Below are positions 8,349-17,223 of a stretch of 64,000 nucleotides of DNA, one piece after another. Numbering within the stretch: the stretch's first letter is position 1; each line of letters starts with the position of its first letter. The notes beneath the pieces are model-generated. The model was not told the DNA's origin, made no database searches, and was given only the letters and a program-made list of their open reading frames with translations. Both the position numbers and the translations under genes were made by a program. This stretch comes from Rugamonas sp045984285 (GTDB taxonomy: Bacteria; Pseudomonadota; Gammaproteobacteria; Burkholderiales; Burkholderiaceae_D), in the NCBI RefSeq assembly GCF_045984285.3, contig NZ_JBJQIK030000007.1, positions 62,001 through 126,000 of the forward strand, read 5' to 3'.

Positions 8349-9734
8349 GTGAAAACACTGACCCGCGCCATCGCCGGCGTTGGCGCCTTCTGCCTGCTGC
8401 TGGGCGCCGCGCATGCCGAAGGCCCATTCCGCAACCGCGATAACAAGTCCGCCACCGACGTATCCGAGGGCACGTATCCGGTTCCTTACCAGATGCCGAC
8501 CACCGCCGAGATCACGGAGCAGCTGAACCGGGTGCGCGGCTATATGGAGGAGGTGACGCCGACCCGCGTCATCAACAAGAAAACCGGCGCCGCCATCACC
8601 GACTTCAAAAAGCCGGTCGCGGAAGCCATTTTCGAACCTGCCAAGGGCGATTTCGGCATCATGGTCTATGAGATGGGCGTGGTGCATTCGGGCCTGATCC
8701 GCGCTGCAGCCATCACCGGCGACAAGCGCTTCACTGCGATGACCCAGCGCCACCTGCAGTTCTACGGCGATACCCTGCCCTACTTCAAGGCGCAGGAACA
8801 GCAGTTCCACCTGGAGCGCGCAAACAGTTTTTCGCGCTTCCTCGACCCGCGCGCGCTGGATGACGCAGGCTCGATGTGCGCCGCCCTGATGCGCGCCCGC
8901 AATGCGAAAATCGGACCTGACCTGGGCGCCATGATCGCCACCTGCTCCGACTGGGTGGCCAACAAGCAGTTCCGCCTGGCCGACGGCACCATGGCGCGCA
9001 AGCGCCCGCAAGCCGTATCGCTGTGGGGCGACGATATGTATATGAGCATTCCGGCGCTGGCCGAAATGGGCCGCTACGACGACGCCGTGAACAATGTGCT
9101 GAACATGTCGCGCTACCTGTTCAATGAAAAGGAAGGCATCTACGCCCACGGCTGGCACCAGAATGCGCCGGATGCGCCGCGCTTCTACTGGGCGCGCGCG
9201 AACGGCTGGGCGGTGCTGGCCATGTCCGACCTGCTGGACGTGCTGCCGAAGAACCATCCCGGCTACCCGCTGGTGCTGAACCAGCTGCGCGCCGCCATCA
9301 AGGGCATTGCCGAGCGCCAGTCCGGCACCGGCCTGTGGCACCAGATGATCGACCGTAACGACTCCTACCTCGAAACCTCGGCCAGCGCCATGTTCACCTA
9401 TGTGATCGCGCACGCGGTGAACGAAGGCTGGGTGTCGCCGACTACCTACGGCTCCATCGCGCAGGCGGGATGGGCGGGCCTGTCCACGAAGATCAACGCC
9501 AAAGGCCAGGTGGAAGGCACCTGCGTAGGCACCACGCTGGCGGGCGACCAGGTCTACTACTACAACCGTCCCACCAGCGTCCACGCGCTGCACGGCTACG
9601 GCCCGATGCTGCTGGCAGGCGCCGAGATGATCCGCCTGATCAACAACAAGCACATCGCCATCGAATACAAAGTGCGCACCTATCACTACATGCCGAAAGA
9701 TTCCGGCAAAACCGATTACCGCGAACATCACTGA
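8349..9734 (+). CDS. GH105-family unsaturated glucuronyl/galacturonyl hydrolase, secreted
   Basis: 461 residues with a GTG start preceded by GGAG at the right distance. The signal peptide ends near AHAEG, so the enzyme acts outside the cytoplasm. GH105 enzymes (YteR/YesR type) hydrate and cleave the 4,5-unsaturated uronic acid left by polysaccharide lyases. Supporting segments are FGIMVYEMGVVHSG, LWGDDMYMSIPALAEMGRY (catalytic Asp region of the (alpha/alpha)6 barrel), and FYWARANGWAVLAMSDLL. The next gene, 8 nt on, encodes a DUF4861 protein, a frequent partner in polyuronide loci. The exact polysaccharide (pectin, rhamnogalacturonan or ulvan) cannot be told. Confidence 0.8.
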   Translation: MKTLTRAIAGVGAFCLLLGAAHAEGPFRNRDNKSATDVSEGTYPVPYQMPTTAEITEQLNRVRGYMEEVTPTRVINKKTGAAITDFKKPVAEAIFEPAKGDFGIMVYEMGVVHSGLIRAAAITGDKRFTAMTQRHLQFYGDTLPYFKAQEQQFHLERANSFSRFLDPRALDDAGSMCAALMRARNAKIGPDLGAMIATCSDWVANKQFRLADGTMARKRPQAVSLWGDDMYMSIPALAEMGRYDDAVNNVLNMSRYLFNEKEGIYAHGWHQNAPDAPRFYWARANGWAVLAMSDLLDVLPKNHPGYPLVLNQLRAAIKGIAERQSGTGLWHQMIDRNDSYLETSASAMFTYVIAHAVNEGWVSPTTYGSIAQAGWAGLSTKINAKGQVEGTCVGTTLAGDQVYYYNRPTSVHALHGYGPMLLAGAEMIRLINNKHIAIEYKVRTYHYMPKDSGKTDYREHH

Positions 9735-9742
9735 GGCCCGCC

Positions 9743-10963
9743 ATGAAACTACGCCTTGCCGCAGCAGCGCTGCTGCCCGCCCTCGCCGTCCTGGCGCCGG
9801 AAGCGCTGGCCGCAGCGCTGTCCATCACCGTCAAGCACGACCTGAAGGCGCCGCGTCCGTCCGAAACGATTACCGTGCCGTGGTCGGAAGTGAACCGCGC
9901 CCTGCCCGGCGCCCTGATCCAGCATATCGCCGTGAAGGATGCGAAGGGCCGCGTGCTGCCTTCGCAGGTAACAAATGTGAAACCGCTGGCCAAGGATCCA
10001 AAGAACGAAGGCATCGCCTATGGCGAGCTGATTTTCCAGCACGACTTCGCCGCGGGTGAGCAGGAAGCCACCTTCACGGTCGAAAAGATCGATGAGCTCA
10101 CGCCCGTGTTCCCCGTGAAGGCTTTCGCCCGCTACGTGCAGGAACGCCTGGACGATTTCGCCTGGGAGAACGACAAGCTGGCGCACCGCACCTACGGCCC
10201 CGCGCTGGCTGCGCCGGCGGAACCGGGCAGCGGCAAGGAGGTGCTCGTCACCAGCGGCCTCGATCTCTGGTTCAAACGCGTGCCCTACCCCATCGTGGAC
10301 CGCTGGTACAACAAGGGTCATGACCACTATCACCACGACGAGGGTGAAGGCATGGACATGTACAACGTGGGCAAGTCGCGCGGCGCCGGCGGCACCGGCG
10401 TGTGGGACGGCCAAACCCTGTACACGGCCGTGAACTACTCGACCTGGAAAGTGCTGGCCAACGGCCCGGTGCGCGCCATCTTCGAATTGCGCTACAAGGG
10501 CTTCGATGCGGCAGGCACCCAGGTCAGCGAAGTGAAGCGCTTCACCGTGGACGCAGGCCACTACCTGGACCAGATCGACAGCACCCTCACCTTCGAGGGC
10601 AAACCCTCGCTGCCCTTCGCGGCGGGCCTGAACAAGACCCCGACCGACAAGGGCCAGGAGCCCACCATCGATGTGGACCGCGACCAGGCCAATGGCCTGC
10701 TCATGCAGTGGGTGAAGCAGAAGTCCAAGGGCCAGTTCGGCGTGGCCGTGGTGCTGCCCGGTGCAACGGGCTATGCGGAGGACGCGCTCAACCACCTGAT
10801 CGTTGCGCAGGCGGCTTCCGGCAAGGCCGTGCGCTACTACGCGGGCGGCGCCTGGGACCGCGCCGGCGAAATCACCAGCCGCGAGCAGTGGCAAGGCTAT
10901 GTACGTGCCATGGCCGAGCGCTACCGCTCCCCGGTCCGCGTGAGCACCAGGCCAATTCCCTGA
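9743..10963 (+). CDS. DUF4861 domain secreted protein
   Basis: 406 residues, begins MKLRLAAAALLPALAVLAPE, a signal peptide. The rest is a single domain resembling DUF4861, a family found beside GH105 enzymes and lyases in uronate-polysaccharide loci; no catalytic mechanism is established. His-rich segment GHDHYHHDEGEGMDMY near residue 195 could bind metal. The start is placed at the ATG 8 nt after the GH105 stop; the reading frame continues further upstream inside GH105 but without a signal peptide. Likely co-transcribed with GH105. Confidence 0.65.
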   Translation: MKLRLAAAALLPALAVLAPEALAAALSITVKHDLKAPRPSETITVPWSEVNRALPGALIQHIAVKDAKGRVLPSQVTNVKPLAKDPKNEGIAYGELIFQHDFAAGEQEATFTVEKIDELTPVFPVKAFARYVQERLDDFAWENDKLAHRTYGPALAAPAEPGSGKEVLVTSGLDLWFKRVPYPIVDRWYNKGHDHYHHDEGEGMDMYNVGKSRGAGGTGVWDGQTLYTAVNYSTWKVLANGPVRAIFELRYKGFDAAGTQVSEVKRFTVDAGHYLDQIDSTLTFEGKPSLPFAAGLNKTPTDKGQEPTIDVDRDQANGLLMQWVKQKSKGQFGVAVVLPGATGYAEDALNHLIVAQAASGKAVRYYAGGAWDRAGEITSREQWQGYVRAMAERYRSPVRVSTRPIP

Positions 10964-11202
10964 GCCCACCCTGGCGATAAAACCCGGCCCCGCAGCGCGG
11001 GACACCGGCCTGCCGATGTCCCTGCACTGGCAATGAATACCCGGCCGGCCTGCGCTACAAGTTCTACGCAGCCCCCAGCTACTTTCGGTTAAAAGTCCGA
11101 AGGTAGCTTTCCACGCAACAAATATTTCCAATCGTGCACGGGAAATAGCACGCCGCTGATACACTCTTCCGACCTATTTTATTTTTTCCTCGGAGCATGT
11201 GC
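10964..11202. other. Intergenic region before the stressosome operon, with strong hairpin
   Basis: 239 nt without a gene. AGCTACTTTCGG (11077-11088) pairs with CCGAAGGTAGCT (11097-11108) across an 8-nt loop, with one G-U pair; it is the likely end of the GH105-DUF4861 transcript. An A/T-rich run (11175-11188) precedes the rsbR ribosome site. I found no convincing sigma70 promoter for rsbR. Confidence 0.5.
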
Positions 11203-12060
11203 ATGAGTCTGGCAACGACCGGCCACCTGGCCAAAATCCTCACTGAAAACCAGGAAGCGCTGCTGGAAGGATGGCTCAGCACCATGCTGTCGCGCCTGGT
11301 ACGCCGCGACAAGAACGCGGAAGCCGAGTTGCGCCAGCAGGCCTCCCGTTTCATCCCCCTCCTGATCAAGGCCCTCGACAAGGGTTCCAGCTACGACATC
11401 GACAACAGCAACTGGACCGAAGTGCGCCAGCTGCTGGGCGAGATTTCCGCCGCCCGCGTGCGCCAGGGCTATTCGCCGACGGAGACGGCGCTGTTTATCT
11501 TCGCCCTCAAGGAGCCCCTGTTCGCGCAGTTGCGCGCGGCAATGGCCGACGATGCCGCCGCCCTGGCTACCGAAATCACCGAAACCGGCATGCTGTTCGA
11601 CCGCCTCGGCCTGCATACCATCGAGGAATACCAGAAGAGCCGCGAACAGGTCATCCTGCGCCAGCAGCAGGAACTGATGGAACTGTCCACGCCGGTGGTG
11701 CAGCTGTGGAAGGACGTGCTGGCGCTGCCGCTGATCGGCACGCTGGACAGCGCGCGTACCCAGGTGGTGATGGAAAGCCTGCTGCAGAAGATCATCGATA
11801 CCGGCGCCTCCATCGCCATTATCGATATCACCGGCGTGCCCACCGTCGATACCCTGGTGGCCCAGCACCTGCTGAAGACCGTGGCCGCGGCGCGCCTGAT
11901 GGGCGCGGACTGCATCATTTCCGGCATCCGCCCGCAGATCGCGCAAACCATCGTCCACCTCGGGGTGAACCTGGAAGACGTGATCACCAAGGCCACGCTG
12001 GCCGATGCCTTCCTGGTAGCGCTGAAGCGCGTGGGCGCCACCGTCGCGCACAGCGCCTGA
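11203..12060 (+). CDS. rsbR: RsbR-type stressosome scaffold/sensor (RsbRD-like N-terminus + STAS)
   Basis: 285 residues. The all-helical N-terminal domain (about 8-150) resembles RsbRD-type sensor domains; the C-terminal STAS domain (about 162-280) matches RsbR co-antagonists. Thr217 in GVPTVDTLVAQ aligns with the phosphorylated serine of RsbS, and Thr249 in AQTIVHLGV is the likely second phosphosite. RsbR and RsbS co-assemble into the stressosome, which holds RsbT until stress. GGAG at 11192 favours ATG 11203 (7-nt spacer) over ATG 11197 (1 nt). First gene of a six-gene operon. The sensed signal is unknown. Confidence 0.88.
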   Translation: MSLATTGHLAKILTENQEALLEGWLSTMLSRLVRRDKNAEAELRQQASRFIPLLIKALDKGSSYDIDNSNWTEVRQLLGEISAARVRQGYSPTETALFIFALKEPLFAQLRAAMADDAAALATEITETGMLFDRLGLHTIEEYQKSREQVILRQQQELMELSTPVVQLWKDVLALPLIGTLDSARTQVVMESLLQKIIDTGASIAIIDITGVPTVDTLVAQHLLKTVAAARLMGADCIISGIRPQIAQTIVHLGVNLEDVITKATLADAFLVALKRVGATVAHSA

Positions 12061-12070
12061 AAGGGCCTCC

Positions 12071-12424
12071 ATGGAACGCATCCCCATTCTCAAGATGGGC
12101 AACCTGCTGCTCGTCACCATCCAGGTCGATATGCACGACCGGCTGGCGATGACGCTGCAGGATGACCTGACCGCCCGCATCGTCAAGGAGCGCGCCACCG
12201 GTGTGCTGATCGATATTTCCGCCCTCGACATCGTGGACTCCTTCATCGGCCGCATGATCAGCAATACCGCCGCCATGGCGCGCATCCTGGATGCGACCAC
12301 GGTGCTGGTCGGCATGCAGCCTGCCGTCGCCATCACCCTGGTGGAGCTGGGCCTGACCCTGCACGGCGTACGCACTGCGCTGAACGTTGAGCAGGGCGTC
12401 AAGCTGCTGCAGCGCATCGAATGA
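12071..12424 (+). CDS. rsbS: RsbS stressosome core STAS protein
   Basis: 117-residue single STAS domain. ILKMGNLLLVTIQVDMHD at the N-terminus and VLIDISALDIVDSFIGRMI are near-textbook RsbS; Ser57 is the residue phosphorylated by RsbT in the Bacillus system. The end (GMQPAVAITLVELGLTL) is also conserved. RsbS forms the stressosome core with RsbR. It follows rsbR by 10 nt and precedes rsbT, the standard RST order. Confidence 0.95.
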   Translation: MERIPILKMGNLLLVTIQVDMHDRLAMTLQDDLTARIVKERATGVLIDISALDIVDSFIGRMISNTAAMARILDATTVLVGMQPAVAITLVELGLTLHGVRTALNVEQGVKLLQRIE

Positions 12425-12446
12425 TGCGCGGGGAAAGGCGGCACTC

Positions 12447-12863
12447 TTGAACCAGAACGACGTGGACGCGCAGATCCTTCCCTTGCGTTCGGACGAAGAC
12501 GTGGTGCGCCTGCGCCAGTCCGTGCGCGAGCAGATGATCGCCTCCGGTTTCAGCCTGATCGAGCAGACCAAGATGATTACGGCGGCCAGTGAGCTGGCGC
12601 GCAACACCCTGCGCTACGGCGGCGGCGGCGAAGCGCACCTGCTCAAGCTGCAGAATGGCCTGCGGCGCGGCATCGGGCTGACCTTCATCGATCATGGTCC
12701 GGGCATTCCCGACATCGCCCAGGCGCTGACGGACGGCTATACCACCGGCGGCGGCATGGGCCTGGGCCTCTCGGGCGCCAAACGCCTGGCCGATGAATTC
12801 GATATCGAGTCGGCGCCCGGACAGGGCACCACAGTAAAGATCAATAAATGGAAACCATACTAG
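12447..12863 (+). CDS. rsbT: RsbT switch protein-serine/threonine kinase
   Basis: 138 residues from a TTG start at 12447, after a purine-rich stretch; a GTG at 12462 is the alternative. The GHKL ATPase motifs are complete: ASELARNTLRYGG (N box), DHGPGIPD (G1) and GGGMGLGLSGAKRL (G2). RsbT phosphorylates RsbR and RsbS, leaves the stressosome and activates a downstream partner. In Bacillus that partner is the phosphatase RsbU; no RsbU is present here, so the target is likely one of the next three products. Its end overlaps the next gene by 16 nt. Confidence 0.92.
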   Translation: MNQNDVDAQILPLRSDEDVVRLRQSVREQMIASGFSLIEQTKMITAASELARNTLRYGGGGEAHLLKLQNGLRRGIGLTFIDHGPGIPDIAQALTDGYTTGGGMGLGLSGAKRLADEFDIESAPGQGTTVKINKWKPY

Positions 12864-13882
12864 GCGCGGAAATGCGCCAGACCTGCCACCCTGTGGCCGA
12901 GAGCAGCCAGATTGCATCGGTGCGGCGTGTGGCGTCGAACCTCGCGGCTCATGCGGGCTTCGATGAAACCACGGCCGGCGAACTGGCCATCGTTGTCACC
13001 GAAGCTGCCACCAATATTCTCAAGCACGCCGGCCACGGCGTGGTGCTGCTGCGCCCCCTGCGCTGCGGCACGGCACAAGGAGTGGAGATGATTGCGCTGG
13101 ACCAGGGGCCGGGTTTCAGCAATCTTGTCAGCAGTATGCAGGACGGCACCACCACCGCAGGCAGTTACGGCGTTGGCCTTGGCGCGATGCGCCGCCTGTC
13201 GCGCGGCTTCGACATCTACAGCGCACCGGGCAAGGGGGCTGCCATCTGGGCCCAGCTCTGGCCGCGCCATGCCGAACTGCCCGCGCAATCGATTCACTAC
13301 GGCGTGGTTTGCCTGCCGATGGCGGGTGAATCCGTGAGCGGCGACAGCTGGGCGCTGGCCATCGGCGCCACCGAAGCGACGGTGCTGGTGGCCGACGGGC
13401 TGGGACATGGCCCGCTTGCGGCGCAAGCGTCGGAACTGGCGGCCTCCATCACCATGCAGCAGCCCTCCCTGCCCGCCGCCACCCTGCTGCAGGACAGCCA
13501 TATGGCGCTGCGCGCCACCCGCGGCGCCGCCGTGGCGGTGGCGCGCATCGACATGCTGCTGGAAAAACTGAGCTTCGCGGGCATCGGCAATATCGCCACC
13601 TATATCTCCGGCGGCGGCGAGCGCCGCCAGCTGGTATCGCATAACGGCATCGTCGGCAGCAATATGCGCAAGGTGCAGGAATTCGACGCCGCCTGGAGCA
13701 GCGACACCATGCTGCTGCTGCATTCGGACGGACTGGCTTCGCGCTGGGACCTGAAGGACTATCCCGGCCTCGAATTCCACCATCCGGCCCTGGTCGCGGC
13801 CGTGCTCTACCGCGACTGCTGCCGCCACCGCGACGATGTGAGCGTGCTGGTGGTGCGCGACCGGGAAGGATGGTCGCAATGA
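12848..13882 (+). CDS. Fusion of RsbW/RsbT-like ATPase and SpoIIE/RsbX-type PP2C phosphatase
   Basis: 344 residues, two domains. Residues 1-135 form a GHKL anti-sigma-type kinase: VTEAATNILKHAG (N box), DQGPGF (G1), GSYGVGLGAMRRL (G2). Residues about 150-344 are a SpoIIE/RsbX-like PP2C: GESVSGDSW and VADGLGHGPLAA supply metal-binding Asp residues, and RDDVSVLVV closes the fold. RsbX resets the stressosome by dephosphorylating RsbR and RsbS. Start at 12848 lies inside rsbT; ATG 12872 is an alternative. It overlaps the next gene by 4 nt (ATGA), so translation is probably coupled. Confidence 0.85.
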   Translation: METILGAEMRQTCHPVAESSQIASVRRVASNLAAHAGFDETTAGELAIVVTEAATNILKHAGHGVVLLRPLRCGTAQGVEMIALDQGPGFSNLVSSMQDGTTTAGSYGVGLGAMRRLSRGFDIYSAPGKGAAIWAQLWPRHAELPAQSIHYGVVCLPMAGESVSGDSWALAIGATEATVLVADGLGHGPLAAQASELAASITMQQPSLPAATLLQDSHMALRATRGAAVAVARIDMLLEKLSFAGIGNIATYISGGGERRQLVSHNGIVGSNMRKVQEFDAAWSSDTMLLLHSDGLASRWDLKDYPGLEFHHPALVAAVLYRDCCRHRDDVSVLVVRDREGWSQ

Positions 13883-15627
13883 GCCTGCGCATCCTCAGCA
13901 TGAACGTGCGTGCCGAACTCGATGTGGTGGCCTCGCGCCAGCGCGCGCGCCATATCGCGGCCCTGTGCGGCTTCAACAGCCAGGACCAGGCGCGCATCGC
14001 CACCGCCGTCTCCGAGCTGGCGCGCAACGTCTATAACTATGCACGGGAAGGCCGCGTCGATTTCGCCGTGGAAGGCGAAACCACGCCGCAGCTGCTGGTG
14101 ATCACCATCGAGGACCGCGGCCCGGGCATCGTCAACCTGGACCTGGTGCTGTCCGGCCGCTACCAGTCCAGCACGGGCATGGGCCTGGGCATCCTGGGCG
14201 CCCGGCGCCTGATGGACCAGTGCGATATCCGCACCGCGCCGGGCGCCGGCACCACCATCGTGCTCAAGAAACTGCTGCCGTCCAATGCCGAGCTGCTCAC
14301 GGCCCGTGCCATCGGCGCCATGGGCGCGCAACTGACCTCGCTGCCGTCCGACGTGACCCTGTCCGAGATGCAGCAGCAGAACAAGGAGCTGCTGGCCACA
14401 CTGGCCGAACTGAAAGCGCGCCAGGATGAGCTGGTGCAACTGACGCGCGAGCTGGAGGACACCAACCGCGGCGTGGTGGCCCTGTACGCGGAGCTGGACG
14501 AAAAGGCTGACCACCTGCGCCGCGCGGATGAGATGAAGACGCGCTTCCTGTCGAACATGAGCCATGAGTTCCGCACGCCGCTCAGTTCCATCCGCGCCCT
14601 CACCAAGCTGCTGCTGGACCGTGTGGACGGCGAGCTGTCGCCGGAGCAGGACAAGCAGGTGCGCTTCATCCTGAAAGGCGCGGAATCGCTGACGGAACTG
14701 GTGGACGACCTGCTGGACCTGGCCAAGATCGAAGCGGGCAAGATCGACGTGCGGCCGGCCGCCTTCGAAGTGCACGAGATGTTCAGCGCGCTGCGCGGCA
14801 TGCTGCGCCCCTTGCTGATCAGTTCTTCCGTGGAGCTGCTGTTCAAGGAACCGGACACGCCGGTGACGATGATGACGGATGAAGCCAAGCTGTCGCAGAT
14901 CCTGCGCAACTTCATCTCGAATGCGCTCAAGTTCACCGAGAAGGGCCATGTGCGCGTGAGCGCCGCCATGGATGGCGACTGCGTGCGTTTCGATGTGGAA
15001 GATACCGGCATCGGCATCGCGCCGGAACACCAGCAGATTATCTTCGAGGAGTTCGGCCAGGTCGAGAACCGCCTGCAGCACCGCGTCAAGGGTACGGGCC
15101 TCGGCCTGCCGCTGTGCCGCCGGCTGGCGGAACTGCTGGGAGGCAGCGTGAGCCTGCGCAGCACGCCGGGCGAGGGTTCCACCTTCAGCGCCCTGATTCC
15201 GCTGGTGCATGCCATCACGCCGGAGCCGATGCCCTTCGCCGATTCGCTGGCGGACGCCGATGCCAGCGGCATTCCGGTACTGGTGGTGGAAGACGACCGC
15301 TCCACCATGCTGCTGTACCGCAGCTTCATGCGCAACACGCCCTACCGCCTGGTGGCCGCGCGCAGCATCTGGGAAGCGAACCAGGCGTGGGCCGCCGAAC
15401 GGCCCGCCGCCGTTATACTGGACCTGTACCTGAATGGCGAAGACAGCTGGCGCTGGCTGGCCGACGTCAAGAACGACGAGCGCCGCAAACAGGTGCCGGT
15501 CATCATCGCAAGTGAAGTGGCGGACCGCCAGAAGGCCTTCTCGCTCGGCGCGGATGCCTATTTCACGAAACCGGTGCTGCGCGAAGATCTTCTCGCGCAG
15601 CTGAATGCGCTGTGCCATATAGAATAG
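13879..15627 (+). CDS. Hybrid histidine kinase with N-terminal RsbT/W-like ATPase domain and C-terminal receiver
   Basis: 582 residues, cytoplasmic, no membrane segment. Order: GHKL anti-sigma-like domain (1-135; SELARNVYNYA, EDRGPGIV, GMGLGILGARRL), coiled coil (about 155-220), HisKA with His229 in SNMSHEFRTPLSS, catalytic ATPase (about 335-450; NFISNALKFTE, DTGIGIAPE, GTGLGLPLCRRLAELLGG), and a receiver (about 470-582) with Asp515 in VILDLYLNGE. Coupling of a stressosome-type ATPase to a phosphorelay in one chain suggests this is where the Ser/Thr signal becomes His-Asp signalling. GGAAGG 9 nt upstream supports ATG 13879. Confidence 0.88.
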   Translation: MSLRILSMNVRAELDVVASRQRARHIAALCGFNSQDQARIATAVSELARNVYNYAREGRVDFAVEGETTPQLLVITIEDRGPGIVNLDLVLSGRYQSSTGMGLGILGARRLMDQCDIRTAPGAGTTIVLKKLLPSNAELLTARAIGAMGAQLTSLPSDVTLSEMQQQNKELLATLAELKARQDELVQLTRELEDTNRGVVALYAELDEKADHLRRADEMKTRFLSNMSHEFRTPLSSIRALTKLLLDRVDGELSPEQDKQVRFILKGAESLTELVDDLLDLAKIEAGKIDVRPAAFEVHEMFSALRGMLRPLLISSSVELLFKEPDTPVTMMTDEAKLSQILRNFISNALKFTEKGHVRVSAAMDGDCVRFDVEDTGIGIAPEHQQIIFEEFGQVENRLQHRVKGTGLGLPLCRRLAELLGGSVSLRSTPGEGSTFSALIPLVHAITPEPMPFADSLADADASGIPVLVVEDDRSTMLLYRSFMRNTPYRLVAARSIWEANQAWAAERPAAVILDLYLNGEDSWRWLADVKNDERRKQVPVIIASEVADRQKAFSLGADAYFTKPVLREDLLAQLNALCHIE

Positions 15628-15632
15628 AGAGC

Positions 15633-17156
15633 ATGATGACGGCACATCCCGAAGAACTGATCCTCAACGTGGACGACTCCGATGCGGCCCGCTATGCCAA
15701 GACGCGCGTGCTGCAGCATGCCGGCTTCCGGGTGATCGAGGCCAGCAGCGGCAGCGAAGCGCTGGAGAGGACGAGCCGGGAGAAGCCGGACCTGGTGCTG
15801 CTCGACACCAAGCTGCCGGACGTGAACGGTTTCGATGTCTGCCGCCAGCTGAAGCAGAACCCGATTACGGCAATGGTGCTGGTGCTGCAGACTTCGGCCT
15901 CGTATATCGGCAAGCCCGACAAGATCCGCGCGCTGGACAGCGGGGCCGACAACTACCTGTTCGAACCGATCGAGCCGGAAGAGCTGGTGGCCAATGTGCG
16001 CGCCCTGCTGCGCCTGGGCCGGGTGGAACGCGAGCTGCGCGACATGGACCGCCGCAAGGACGAATTCCTCGCCATCCTTGCGCACGAGCTGCGCAACCCG
16101 CTGGGGCCGATCCGCAATGCGGTGGAACTGCTGCGCAAGCTGGATCCCTCGCCCTCGCCCTCGCAGGAAAATGCGCGCCAGATGATCCTGCGCCAGACCG
16201 ACCATATGGTGCGCCTGGTGGACGACCTGCTGGACGTGTCGCGTATTTCGCAGGGCAAGATCACGCTGCGCCGCGCGCCGGTAGAGCTGTCCACCGTCCT
16301 GCGCACGGCCGTGGAGACCTCGCAGCCCAATATCGTCAGCCGCCACCATCAGCTGGACGTGCAGCTGCCGGAAAGCGAAGTATGGCTGGACGGCGACAGC
16401 GTGCGCCTGGCGCAGGTGATCGGCAACCTGCTGAACAATGCCGCCAAGTTCACGCCGCCCGGCGGACGCGTCACCCTGTCCGCCACCTGCAGTGGAGGTG
16501 AAGCCCTGATCCGGGTACAGGACAACGGCATCGGCATCGATCCCGAACACGTGTCCTCCATTTTCGACCTGTTCTCGCAGGCCGGCCATGCACCGGACCG
16601 GGTGCAGGACGGCCTGGGCATCGGCCTGTCACTGGTGCGCACGCTGGTGCAGCTGCATGGCGGCTCCGTCACCGCGCACAGCGGCGGCATCGGCATGGGC
16701 AGCACCTTCGAGGTAAGGCTGCCGGCCACGGAAAGCTGCGCGCTTGCTCCCTCGCCGGCAAAACCGGAAACTGCGCCCGGCACCGAGCCTTATCGCATCC
16801 TGGTGGTGGATGACAGCATCGATGCCGCCGAAATCGTGGGCGCCCTGCTGGAGCACTCCGGTCACGCCGTGCACCTGGCGCATGACGGCGCCAGCGCCAT
16901 CGCTGCGGCCCTGCAGGTACGGCCCGACCTGGTTTTCCTGGACATCGGCCTGCCCGACATGAGCGGCGGCGAAGTTGCCGCGCGCATGCGCGAAATGCCT
17001 GCCCTGCGCGACGTGGCGCTGGTGGCGCTCACCGGCTATGGCCAGCACAAGGACCGTGAGAATGCGATGGCGGCGGGCTTCAACCACCATCTCACCAAGC
17101 CGGTCAGCCTCGACACCCTGAACGAGACCGTGCACCGCTTCGTCACCCGGCCCTGA
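15633..17156 (+). CDS. Receiver-HisKA-ATPase-receiver hybrid kinase
   Basis: 507 residues. Receiver 1 (about 8-125) with Asp58 in LVLLDTKLPDVNGFD; HisKA with His151 in ILAHELRNPLGPI; catalytic ATPase (NLLNNAAKFTPPGG, QDNGIGIDPE, GLGIGLSLVRTLVQLHGG); receiver 2 (about 385-505) with Asp437 in LVFLDIGLPDMSG and the conserved LTGY and KP residues. No membrane segment and no DNA-binding domain. It starts 5 nt after the preceding kinase and ends the operon. The N-terminal receiver can accept phosphate from that kinase. The final effector must be encoded elsewhere. Confidence 0.88.
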   Translation: MMTAHPEELILNVDDSDAARYAKTRVLQHAGFRVIEASSGSEALERTSREKPDLVLLDTKLPDVNGFDVCRQLKQNPITAMVLVLQTSASYIGKPDKIRALDSGADNYLFEPIEPEELVANVRALLRLGRVERELRDMDRRKDEFLAILAHELRNPLGPIRNAVELLRKLDPSPSPSQENARQMILRQTDHMVRLVDDLLDVSRISQGKITLRRAPVELSTVLRTAVETSQPNIVSRHHQLDVQLPESEVWLDGDSVRLAQVIGNLLNNAAKFTPPGGRVTLSATCSGGEALIRVQDNGIGIDPEHVSSIFDLFSQAGHAPDRVQDGLGIGLSLVRTLVQLHGGSVTAHSGGIGMGSTFEVRLPATESCALAPSPAKPETAPGTEPYRILVVDDSIDAAEIVGALLEHSGHAVHLAHDGASAIAAALQVRPDLVFLDIGLPDMSGGEVAARMREMPALRDVALVALTGYGQHKDRENAMAAGFNHHLTKPVSLDTLNETVHRFVTRP

Positions 17157-17188
17157 ACGGCGGCGTAGGCCGCGGCCCGCCGATGAGC

Positions 17189-17194
17189 TAGAAT
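17189..17194 (+). promoter_or_regulatory. Possible -10 element of the S9 peptidase gene
   Basis: TAGAAT about 30 nt before the ATG. The hexamer 17 nt upstream (TAGGCC) is a poor -35, so this is tentative. Confidence 0.25.
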
Positions 17195-17223
17195 CTGCGC
17201 TCCTTTGTTCATTCTTCGAGCCA

